Source: Methanomassiliicoccaceae archaeon UBA537
Lineage (GTDB): Archaea > Thermoplasmatota > Thermoplasmata > Methanomassiliicoccales > Methanomethylophilaceae
NCBI GenBank assembly: GCA_002504495.1
Contig: DATC01000082.1
Span: 1-5,136 of the forward strand
Reading direction: 5' to 3'
DNA length: 5,136 nucleotides
The notes under the pieces were generated by a model. That model searched no databases. It was given only the letters and a program-made list of their open reading frames with translations, and was not told the DNA's origin. Position 1 is the first letter of the stretch, and every line of letters begins with the position of its first letter. Positions 1 through 5,055 of the stretch are shown here, one piece after another. Made by a program: the position numbers and the translations under genes.

Positions 1-6
1 CATGTG

Positions 7-327
7 ATGAAGCAATCGTCATTGGCTCTTGTCGGTGTGATCGGAACTGTTGTGCTGATGATCGGATTGGGGTATTCCGTCATGCTCTATGTCGATGATC
101 CGAACGACGGCCCGGCTCTGATGGCCATGAGCGTGCTATCGTCTACTCTTATGCTGTTCCTGATCGTCTTCGCAGTCGTATACACCAGGCCGCAGCCTTC
201 CAATGACTATATGGAGGCGTATCAGGGCGTCTGCTCGCGTTGCGGACAGCGTTTCGGGGATGACGGCGTCTGCCCTTCCTGCGGTCGCCACAGGCCCGTC
301 AGGAAAGACCGATCGGATTCCGATTGA
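7..327 (+). CDS. Small membrane protein with C-terminal zinc ribbon
   Basis: A protein of 106 residues of unknown function. Counting from an ATG at 7, two hydrophobic segments (about residues 7-29 and 38-59) are separated by a short acidic loop containing DDPNDG, so it should be a two-helix membrane protein. The tail holds a CxxC-x9-CxxC zinc ribbon (Cys 76, 79, 89, 92), followed by a basic and acidic end. The ribbon is C-terminal, opposite to the two other zinc-ribbon membrane proteins in this window. The start is uncertain: the frame is open to the window edge and a GTG lies at 4, but the ATG at 7 overlaps a TGA at 5-7, the same TGATG junction seen at 4523-4527, which suggests it follows another gene in an operon. 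It ends with TGA and converges on the SelB-like gene 39 bp away. The function is not recognised. Confidence 0.75.
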   Translation: MKQSSLALVGVIGTVVLMIGLGYSVMLYVDDPNDGPALMAMSVLSSTLMLFLIVFAVVYTRPQPSNDYMEAYQGVCSRCGQRFGDDGVCPSCGRHRPVRKDRSDSD

Positions 328-360
328 AGGAAAGAAGAAGAACAGCCCCCAGCGGGGGCA
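328..360 (-). terminator. Hairpin plus T-rich tract at the end of the paaK operon
   Basis: The short convergent gap contains a perfect 6-bp GC stem, GCCCCC at 345-350 and GGGGGC at 354-359, with a 3-nt loop. Read on the minus strand, the hairpin follows the SelB-like stop codon at once and is followed by a pyrimidine-rich run (complement of 328-343, mostly T with some C). Archaeal termination depends mainly on T-rich tracts, so the tract may matter more than the stem. The plus-strand side is purine-rich and is a poor terminator for the left-hand gene. Confidence 0.5.
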
Positions 361-366
361 TTGGTT

Positions 367-1329
367 TCACTGAAGGACGATCGATCCTGCGACACGGAGC
401 TTGCCGCCTTCCAGATACAGGATGGCAGCCTTGTCTCCGGGTTTGTGGATGAGATCCTTCTCGAGCTCGAAGACGACCTTGGCGGAGCGGAAGTCGTCGC
501 CGTTGTCCACGGCCGAGATCCTGCTGGGCTCCATCTGCATCCAGTGTCCGATATGGACGACCATGCCCTCCTTGAGAGGAGAGGGCCAGTATTTCACCAG
601 CGAGACCGTCCCTTCGATCCTTCTGCTCATCTTGACCTCGGGGTCGGTGGTGGCCACGAACCCCCTGTCGAGTTCGTCCGATTCGATTCCGCGGAGCGCG
701 AGGCCGACGTGGTCTCCCTTGACGGCGTCGTCCGCATCGATATCGTGCTTCTGGATCGATTTGAGGATGACCTCCTTTCCGGACGGGAGGATCTTCATCT
801 TGTCGTGCTTCCTGAACCATCCGTCTATGACGGATCCGAGGACGACGGTGCCCACTCCCTTGACGTTGAAATGGCTGTCCACGGGGCAGGATCCTTTCGT
901 GCCTTCTCCGGCCTGTCTGCCGTCGGCCTTGGCGATAGCGATCAGCTCCTCGCGGAGCTTGATGGGGTCCTCTTCGCGGAACTCGTATCCTTCAAGGCAC
1001 GTTCCCGCTATGAGGGGCTTCAGCTGCTCGGGCTGTATGTAGTTCCTGAGGATTATCCATCCCTTGTCGATGCCCATTGTGTCGGTCATGACGATGGTCT
1101 CGCCGAGAGCGGCATCGATCTTGTCGACGACGAGTATGGCGAATTCGGACATCGCTACGGAGTAGAACAGAGATGACAGCTTCTCAGGGTATTTGGACGG
1201 CTCTATGAGCGTGAAAGAGTCTCCGCCTGCCTTGTGGTCGTAGAAGGTCATGTCCGTGACGGTGCCCTTCTTCCCGACCTTGGATGCGAAGTCCTTCGAT
1301 CCGAGAACGGCGATGTTGAGATTGCCCAT
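367..1329 (-). CDS. SelB/EF-Tu-like protein with degenerate GTPase domain
   Basis: A protein of 320 residues from the translation elongation factor superfamily, closest in feel to archaeal SelB-like paralogs. Residues 1-145 take the place of the G domain but lack its motifs: where the P-loop should be there is GSKDFASKVGKKGT (10-23) with no GK[ST] in the right spacing, the DxxGH position reads IEPSKYPEK (42-50), and the NKxD position appears as LRNYI (94-98). Domain II is well kept (about 147-225), with PVDSHFNVKGVGTVVLGSV, which resembles SelB. Domain III follows to the end. It should not bind GTP in the usual way; RNA, tRNA or ribosome binding is inferred only from domains II and III. It is the last gene of the operon, one base after the ACT stop (TGA-A-ATG), with GGAG at 1339-1342 as its ribosome site. 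It is shorter than a full EF-Tu or SelB, mainly because the G domain is reduced. The family assignment is fairly firm; the role is unknown. Confidence 0.85.
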   Translation of the reverse strand: MGNLNIAVLGSKDFASKVGKKGTVTDMTFYDHKAGGDSFTLIEPSKYPEKLSSLFYSVAMSEFAILVVDKIDAALGETIVMTDTMGIDKGWIILRNYIQPEQLKPLIAGTCLEGYEFREEDPIKLREELIAIAKADGRQAGEGTKGSCPVDSHFNVKGVGTVVLGSVIDGWFRKHDKMKILPSGKEVILKSIQKHDIDADDAVKGDHVGLALRGIESDELDRGFVATTDPEVKMSRRIEGTVSLVKYWPSPLKEGMVVHIGHWMQMEPSRISAVDNGDDFRSAKVVFELEKDLIHKPGDKAAILYLEGGKLRVAGSIVLQ

Positions 1330-1330
1330 T

Positions 1331-1756
1331 TCAGAACTCTCCGTCGTCGAGCAGCCTTATCCCGGCGCCTTCCAGGATCCTCTCGGCCTTCCCGGTGTCG
1401 TCGACACGGAAGAACATGACGCTGCCCTTCTCTCCCGAGTAGAAGTATCCGTACTCGATGTTGACGCCCTCCTTTCCGAGAGCTTCCGCCGCCGAATAGA
1501 ACGAATCGGCGGCATCGGGGATGCTGACCGCGATGATCTCTGTCTTGCGGACGATGACGCCCTCGTTCCTCAGCTTCTCGTAGGCGGATTCGGGGTCGTC
1601 CACCACGGCTCTGAGGATGCCGAACTCTGCGGATTCCGACAGGTTGAACGCCTTGATGAAGATCCCTGATGCCTTTATGGTCCTCATCACGCCGGCCAGA
1701 CGGCCCGGCTCGTTGCTTATGAATATGGACAGTTGGGTTATTGTCTTGCTTGTCAT
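1331..1756 (-). CDS. Tandem ACT-domain protein
   Basis: A cytoplasmic protein of 141 residues made of two ACT folds and nothing else. The first (about residues 5-68) has the typical NEPGRLAGV turn (15-23) where ACT domains often bind amino-acid ligands, followed by the long helix and the strand with AFNLSE. The second (about 72-138) is more diverged: the PGRL turn is replaced by IPDAADSFY (79-87). ACT-only proteins of this size are commonly found next to phenylacetate-CoA ligase genes in archaea and bacteria, and are thought to sense amino acids or act as regulatory partners. The gene begins directly after the paaK stop (TGAATG, zero gap), with GAGGT at 1765-1769 lying 8 nt before the start inside the end of paaK, so translational coupling is likely. 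An acetolactate-synthase small subunit is a less likely reading because no ilvB is present and the C-terminal domain of that family is absent. Confidence 0.85.
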   Translation of the reverse strand: MTSKTITQLSIFISNEPGRLAGVMRTIKASGIFIKAFNLSESAEFGILRAVVDDPESAYEKLRNEGVIVRKTEIIAVSIPDAADSFYSAAEALGKEGVNIEYGYFYSGEKGSVMFFRVDDTGKAERILEGAGIRLLDDGEF

Positions 1757-3058
1757 TCAGATCGACCTCGTATCGATTACCTTCTTCGCCTTCCCTTCGA
1801 ACCTCGGCAGCGTGCCGGGCGCCTTCAGGACGACGTCGGCGTGTATGTTGAGATATAGCTTCAGGTCGGCTTCAATCCTCTTCTTCAGACGGTCCATGTC
1901 CTCCATCTTGTCGCTGAAGGCCTCGGGACGGATCTCCACCTCGATCATGAGCTTGTCCAGGGCGCCCTCCCTGGAGACATGGATTCTGTACTGGCCTCCG
2001 ACCTCCGGGATGCGCATGAGGGTGTATTCTATCTGGGAAGGGAACACGTTGATTCCGCGGATGATGAGCATGTCGTCGGTCCTTCCGGATATGCGGTCGA
2101 TCCTGGGATGCGTGCGACCGCACGGGCATTGCCCCGGTATGATGCGGGTGATGTCCTTAACCCTGTAGCGGATCATCGGCATGGCCTCCTTCTTCAGCAT
2201 CGTGACGACCAGCTCGCCCTTCTCGCCCTCCGGGACCCATTCCCCGGTCTCAGGGTCGATGATCTCTACGAGCATGATGTCCGCGGGTATGTGGATGCCG
2301 TTCCTGTACTCGCATTCCGTGAACATGGGGCCGGCCATCTCGGAAGTTCCGTAGATGTCGTAGGCCTCGATCCCCATCTCGTTGCGGATGTAGTCCCTCA
2401 TGGACTCGGACCATGGCTCGGCTCCCAGGAGCGCCTTCCTCAGCTTCGTGTCGTTCTTGAGGCTGACTCCCATCTCCCTGGCGACGTCTCCGAGGTGCAC
2501 CAGGTACGAGGGGGTGCATGCGATGGCGGTGACGCCCAGGTCCTGGATCAGCTCCACCTGCCTCTTGGTCCCGCCGGTGCCGCAGGGAAGGACGGTAGCA
2601 CCGACCCTCTCTCCTCCGTAATGGGCCCCGAGCCCTCCGGTGAAGAGTCCGTATCCGTAGGAGACCTGGAGGACATCGCCCGGACCGATTCCGGCGGATG
2701 TCATCGATCTCGCCAGCGCCTCGGACCAGTACTCGATATCATGCTGCGTGTACGCGACGAGCGTGGGCTTTCCCGTGGTCCCCGACGACACATGGTACCT
2801 GACGATCTGGTTCTGCGGCACGGAGAACATCTTGTCCGGGTAGTTGTCGCGGAGGTCCTGCTTGTACATGAACGGGAGCTTGCGGATATCCTCCAGACAC
2901 TGGATGTCGTCGGGATGGACCCCGTGCTCGACCATCCTGTCATGGTAGAACGTGTTGAAGCAGTAGAGCTTGTATACGAGCTCCTTCAGCAGATGGAACT
3001 GCATATCCTTCAATTCTTTCTCGGGCATGCATTCGATCCTAGGATTCCAGAACGCCAT
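1757..3058 (-). CDS. paaK: Phenylacetate-CoA ligase-like (aryl-CoA ligase)
   Basis: An adenylate-forming enzyme of 433 residues that should convert an aryl acid, ATP and CoA to aryl-CoA, AMP and pyrophosphate. The length is normal for PaaK. Visible motifs are the ATP loop SSGTTGKP (91-98), GAEPWS (212-217), the A5 motif YDIYGTSEMAGP (233-244), MIRYRVKD with the ribose-binding Asp (295-302), CPCGRTHPRI (311-320), SGRTDDMLIIRG (324-335), and the C-terminal lysine region RFEGKAKKVID (419-429). The start is the ATG at 3058: it gives the family N-terminus MAFWNPRIE and has a GAGG site at 3066-3069, 7 nt upstream, and a box A at 3096-3103. The upstream ATG at 3145 would lie above that promoter and adds an unmatched tail. 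It is first in the operon with the ACT and SelB-like genes. In methanogens the substrate may be phenylacetate or indoleacetate from 2-oxoacid ferredoxin oxidoreductases; no such gene is in view, so the substrate is not settled. Confidence 0.93.
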   Translation of the reverse strand: MAFWNPRIECMPEKELKDMQFHLLKELVYKLYCFNTFYHDRMVEHGVHPDDIQCLEDIRKLPFMYKQDLRDNYPDKMFSVPQNQIVRYHVSSGTTGKPTLVAYTQHDIEYWSEALARSMTSAGIGPGDVLQVSYGYGLFTGGLGAHYGGERVGATVLPCGTGGTKRQVELIQDLGVTAIACTPSYLVHLGDVAREMGVSLKNDTKLRKALLGAEPWSESMRDYIRNEMGIEAYDIYGTSEMAGPMFTECEYRNGIHIPADIMLVEIIDPETGEWVPEGEKGELVVTMLKKEAMPMIRYRVKDITRIIPGQCPCGRTHPRIDRISGRTDDMLIIRGINVFPSQIEYTLMRIPEVGGQYRIHVSREGALDKLMIEVEIRPEAFSDKMEDMDRLKKRIEADLKLYLNIHADVVLKAPGTLPRFEGKAKKVIDTRSI

Positions 3059-3095
3059 GTTGTAGCCTCTCGATGATTCTCCACAACAGGAATCG

Positions 3096-3103
3096 GATAT
3101 AAA
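3096..3103 (-). promoter_or_regulatory. Box A (TATA) promoter of the paaK operon
   Basis: On the minus strand this reads TTTATATC, a near-ideal archaeal box A. Its centre is about 41 bp upstream of the paaK ATG, so transcription would start near 3073-3075. That leaves a leader of about 15 nt, just enough to contain the GAGG ribosome site at 3066-3069. The fit of promoter, leader and ribosome site supports the ATG at 3058. The opposite strand reads ATATAAAG, so a second use toward the methyltransferase cannot be excluded. Confidence 0.65.
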
Positions 3104-3123
3104 GACATCAAGCGCGCCGCGCC

Positions 3124-3131
3124 GGTTAAAT
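3124..3131 (+). promoter_or_regulatory. Possible box A for a leaderless methyltransferase mRNA
   Basis: The sequence GGTTAAAT lies in an otherwise very GC-rich stretch. The TTAAAT core is centred about 26 bp before the methyltransferase ATG at 3155, the distance expected if transcription starts at or next to the start codon. No good ribosome site precedes that ATG (only GGGA two bases away), which fits a leaderless mRNA. The match to the box A consensus is imperfect. Confidence 0.4.
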
Positions 3132-3154
3132 CGCAGCAGCGCCATGATGGGACG

Positions 3155-3745
3155 ATGGATCAGACGGATGCGTGGAACGAGTTCTACAGGTCGAACGGAC
3201 GCGCCTGGAGAGGCAACACCAGGCTTCCTGATCCCTTGGGCGGTTCCGGAAGGGCTCTCGATATCGGATGCGGTTCCGGGAAGAGCGCTTCCACGCTCAT
3301 CGGTCTCGGATACGACGTCACGGGGATCGACACGTCCTCAGAGGCCGTATCCATCTGCGAGGAGAGGTTCGGCGATTCCGCATCCTTCCTATGCGGCAGC
3401 GTTCTGGACATACCCGCTCCCGAATCCTCCTTCGATTACGTCGTGGCAGTTCATGTGCTCGAGCACGTGGCGGACGACGACATGGCACGGGCCGCTTCGG
3501 AGATCCGCAGGGTGCTGAAGCCCGGCGGATGGCTGTTCATAAGGGATTTCGCACCAGGCGATATGAGGGAGGAGCGGAGGTCGGGATCCGTCATCGAGTA
3601 CAATCATCGGCTTCCAGAGGAGATAGCCGGATTCTTCGACGGGTTCAAGGTGGTCTCCGCTCAGAAGGTGGAGGAGAGGACGCGCTTCGGCACGACACGT
3701 ATGAGATCCGAGCTCAGGCTGCTGGCCGTGTCGCCCGCTTCCTGA
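3155..3745 (+). CDS. Class I SAM-dependent methyltransferase
   Basis: A soluble protein of 196 residues with the Rossmann-like fold of the Methyltransf_11/25 families. Motif I is LDIGCGSGK (35-43), which binds S-adenosylmethionine. The acidic end of strand beta-2 is D59 in VTGIDTS, and the next motif is GSVLDIP (81-87), whose Asp usually contacts the adenine. Then come FDYVVAVHVLEHV (93-105) and the post-motif RRVLKPGGWLFIRD (118-131). The C-terminal part is short, with no extra substrate domain, so the substrate (small molecule, quinone-like compound or protein) cannot be told. The N-terminus with W7, F10 and Y11 resembles the substrate-capping helix of this family. The ATG at 3155 is the first start in frame. 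The gene diverges from paaK over 96 bp and converges on a zinc-ribbon gene only 18 bp after its stop. No functional link with paaK is shown beyond the shared promoter region. Confidence 0.9.
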   Translation: MDQTDAWNEFYRSNGRAWRGNTRLPDPLGGSGRALDIGCGSGKSASTLIGLGYDVTGIDTSSEAVSICEERFGDSASFLCGSVLDIPAPESSFDYVVAVHVLEHVADDDMARAASEIRRVLKPGGWLFIRDFAPGDMREERRSGSVIEYNHRLPEEIAGFFDGFKVVSAQKVEERTRFGTTRMRSELRLLAVSPAS

Positions 3746-3765
3746 TCGCTTATCAGCTTCTCTTT
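3742..3765 (+). terminator. Possible weak terminator after the methyltransferase
   Basis: A 5-bp stem, CTGAT at 3742-3746 and ATCAG at 3752-3756, overlaps the TGA stop and is followed by a pyrimidine-rich run CTTCTCTTT (3757-3765). The stem is weak. The T-rich run is the part most like an archaeal terminator, and it lies in the 18-bp gap and the last bases of the convergent gene. Confidence 0.35.
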
Positions 3766-4057
3766 ACAGAGACATCGACCATCCGATCACGGCGTTGAAG
3801 AAGACGAAGTACATGATGGTCGCGATAGCCCCTACGATGATGGATGCCAAGGCACCGTAGCCCGCCATCTTGGCGCTTTCCGGCTTCTCGTCCTTCCAGA
3901 CTATCCAGAGCACGATGCCTATGACGGGGATGATGAAGCTGATCAGCAGCCACAGGATACTGTAGTCGTCATCGTTCGAAGCCTGCTTCACGCCGCACAT
4001 GGGACAGATGACGGCCTTGTCGTCGATCTGCGACCCGCAGTTCACACAGTATTTCAT
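3764..4057 (-). CDS. Zinc-ribbon two-helix membrane protein
   Basis: A protein of 97 residues with an N-terminal zinc ribbon, MKYCVNCG...CPMCG (Cys 4, 7, 18, 21; CxxC-x10-CxxC), typical of the short zinc-ribbon domains found at the front of many archaeal membrane proteins. A short acidic linker with NDDD (28-31) follows, then two hydrophobic helices at about 32-54 and 66-93 joined by a charged loop with KDEKPESAK. The ribbon is probably cytoplasmic. The function is unknown; proteins like this are usually annotated as zinc-ribbon domain-containing. The start ATG at 4057 has GAGGA at 4063-4067, 5 nt upstream. The stop is TAA, the only non-TGA stop in the window. It stands alone on its strand, diverging from another zinc-ribbon membrane gene and converging on the methyltransferase. 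Confidence 0.85.
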   Translation of the reverse strand: MKYCVNCGSQIDDKAVICPMCGVKQASNDDDYSILWLLISFIIPVIGIVLWIVWKDEKPESAKMAGYGALASIIVGAIATIMYFVFFNAVIGWSMSL

Positions 4058-4075
4058 CGGAATCCTCGATGGCGC

Positions 4076-4121
4076 GATGGTCCGAAGCTATAAGAACTAA
4101 CTACCCTCGCGAGATGGTCCG
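4076..4121. repeat. Perfect 9-bp direct repeat in a divergent promoter region
   Basis: GATGGTCCG occurs at 4076-4084 and again at 4113-4121, 37 bp apart from start to start, inside the 117-bp region between two divergent zinc-ribbon membrane genes. The first copy lies between the minus-strand box A and the start of the left gene; the second lies about 26 bp upstream of the plus-strand box A. By a rough chance estimate a 9-bp repeat in so short a region is unlikely (a few percent), so it could be a paired operator. No partner regulator is visible. Confidence 0.45.
4087..4094 (-). promoter_or_regulatory. Box A candidate for the left zinc-ribbon gene
   Basis: The minus strand reads CTTATAGC, centred about 34 bp before the ATG at 4057. 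Transcription would start near 4065, giving a leader of only about 8 nt that would just include most of the GAGGA ribosome site. The element is a moderate match to box A. Confidence 0.45.
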
Positions 4122-4145
4122 GGACACGAGATCCAGGTCGCAATC

Positions 4146-4153
4146 CATATATC
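4146..4153 (+). promoter_or_regulatory. Box A candidate for the zinc-ribbon/YkgJ pair
   Basis: The sequence CATATATC lies in the AT-rich part of the divergent region. Its centre is about 28 bp before the ATG at 4178, so transcription from it would start at or just before the start codon, giving a nearly leaderless mRNA. That conflicts with use of the clear GAGGAG site at 4168-4173, which would then be at or upstream of the start of the transcript. A second upstream TATA-like stretch near 4089-4093 could supply a longer leader. Confidence 0.45.
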
Positions 4154-4177
4154 GGCGCCGCTGATGCGAGGAGTATG

Positions 4178-4525
4178 ATGTGTCCTCGCTGCGGGACGGA
4201 GAACCCCGCCGACAAGCTGTTCTGTCAGAATTGCGACTGGAGGTTGGATATGGAGTTCAGGCCCGAGAGGGCCAGCATGGCCGTTCAGCTCTCAATCGCC
4301 ACTTTCGCCATCGGCGCGCTCTCGATCGTCTGCCTCGTGCTGGGCGACACCGAGCTCGTGGCCGCTCTTCTGGGCGCCGTGGCCCTCGTCCTCGGCGGCT
4401 ATTCATTCAACATCGCCAGGATAAGGGGCGCAGGCAAGACGTACGTCCTCCTCTCCGGCATCGGGCTTTTCATGGGGATCTTCGGCTTCCTTCTCGGATT
4501 CGTCGATATCGCTGGTGGCTTCTGA
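4178..4525 (+). CDS. Zinc-ribbon membrane protein, three predicted helices
   Basis: A protein of 115 residues. It opens with a zinc ribbon MCPRCGTEN...CQNC (Cys 2, 5, 16, 19; CxxC-x10-CxxC), then a short charged linker and three hydrophobic segments at about 34-56, 59-78 and 89-114 that are rich in Gly, Ala and Leu. Between helices two and three is a basic loop, ARIRGAGKTY, which suggests a cytoplasmic face. No enzyme motif is visible. Two ATG codons sit in tandem at 4175 and 4178; the second is chosen because GAGGAG (4168-4173) is 4 nt from it and only 1 nt from the first. The stop TGA overlaps the ATG of the YkgJ-family gene by one base (TGATG), so the two are probably translated together. 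The function is not known; a link to the metal-binding YkgJ protein is possible but inferred only from position. Confidence 0.85.
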   Translation: MCPRCGTENPADKLFCQNCDWRLDMEFRPERASMAVQLSIATFAIGALSIVCLVLGDTELVAALLGAVALVLGGYSFNIARIRGAGKTYVLLSGIGLFMGIFGFLLGFVDIAGGF

Positions 4526-5055
4526 TGGCGGTATATCGCGGCAAGTACATCCTCGAAGGGCTCGGTGCCATCGGTCCCGAGATGGAGCACAACCTCGATC
4601 TCGCCTATGAGGTCTGCATGAGCTACAGAGAGGGATTCCCCTGCGAGATGTGCGGACGCTGCTGCCATCAGCCGCATATCATCGTCCGCCCCGAGGAGAT
4701 AGATCGCGTATCGACGGCCGCCGGCATCCCTCTGTTCGAGTTCATGAACGACTATCTGGTGCGGACCAAGGACGGCAGATTCCTCTTCAAGAAGACCGAT
4801 CCCTGTGCGTTCCTCGGTCCCGACAACCGCTGCACGATCTGGAAGGACCGCCCTCAGATATGCGACGACTTCCCCTATTCGGTTTCCCTGTTCATGAGCC
4901 GCGTTTATCTCGCTCTGACGAACCCCGGAGTCGATATCATGGAGCTCATATCATACATGGATGACAGCTGGCCCTGCTCCCGCATAATACGGTCCGACAT
5001 CGCGGATAGGATAGACGCCGTCCGCGACCGTGTCATCCTGCCGGATGCGTCCTGA
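4525..5055 (+). CDS. YkgJ-family cysteine cluster protein
   Basis: A soluble protein of 176 residues with the YkgJ (CxxCxxCC) signature of the zinc- or iron-chelating family. The first cluster is FPCEMCGRCCHQPHI (38-52; Cys 40, 43, 46, 47), followed by the usual RPEEIDR stretch. The second half has DPCAFLGPDNRCTIWKDRPQ (92-111), then ICDDFPYS (112-119), giving Cys 94, 103 and 113, and a late Cys at 151 in SWPCS. All expected cysteines are present. Family members are thought to bind zinc or an iron-sulfur cluster and mostly lack a proven reaction. The start at 4525 overlaps the preceding stop by one base and has GGTGG at 4514-4518, 6 nt upstream, a fit to the archaeal anti-SD end. The open frame runs on upstream for over 100 codons, but that part is a shadow of the zinc-ribbon gene. 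It forms a two-gene operon with that membrane protein. Confidence 0.9.
   Translation: MAVYRGKYILEGLGAIGPEMEHNLDLAYEVCMSYREGFPCEMCGRCCHQPHIIVRPEEIDRVSTAAGIPLFEFMNDYLVRTKDGRFLFKKTDPCAFLGPDNRCTIWKDRPQICDDFPYSVSLFMSRVYLALTNPGVDIMELISYMDDSWPCSRIIRSDIADRIDAVRDRVILPDAS

Noticed and set aside
361..1176. Long plus-strand open frame of 271 codons opposite the SelB-like gene
   Set aside because: It mirrors a well-matched family protein on the other strand; its peptide is low in recognisable motifs and rich in Asp, Val and Leu, as expected for an antisense shadow of GC-rich codons.
1979..3076. Long plus-strand open frame of 365 codons opposite paaK
   Set aside because: Antisense shadow of a gene with all adenylate-forming motifs; the peptide is rich in Asp, Val, His and Arg and shows no family motif.
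3059..3145. Extended paaK start at ATG 3145, adding 29 residues
   Set aside because: The extra residues do not look like a PaaK N-terminus, the extension runs through the box A and predicted transcription start, and the ATG at 3058 has a good ribosome site.
3144..3518. Plus-strand frame starting at ATG 3144
   Set aside because: Out-of-frame shadow of the methyltransferase, which carries clear SAM-binding motifs.
4180..4524. Upstream extension of the YkgJ frame, suggesting a fused protein
   Set aside because: This part is an out-of-frame, Arg-rich reading of the zinc-ribbon gene; the ATG at 4525 with GGTGG upstream begins the family match.
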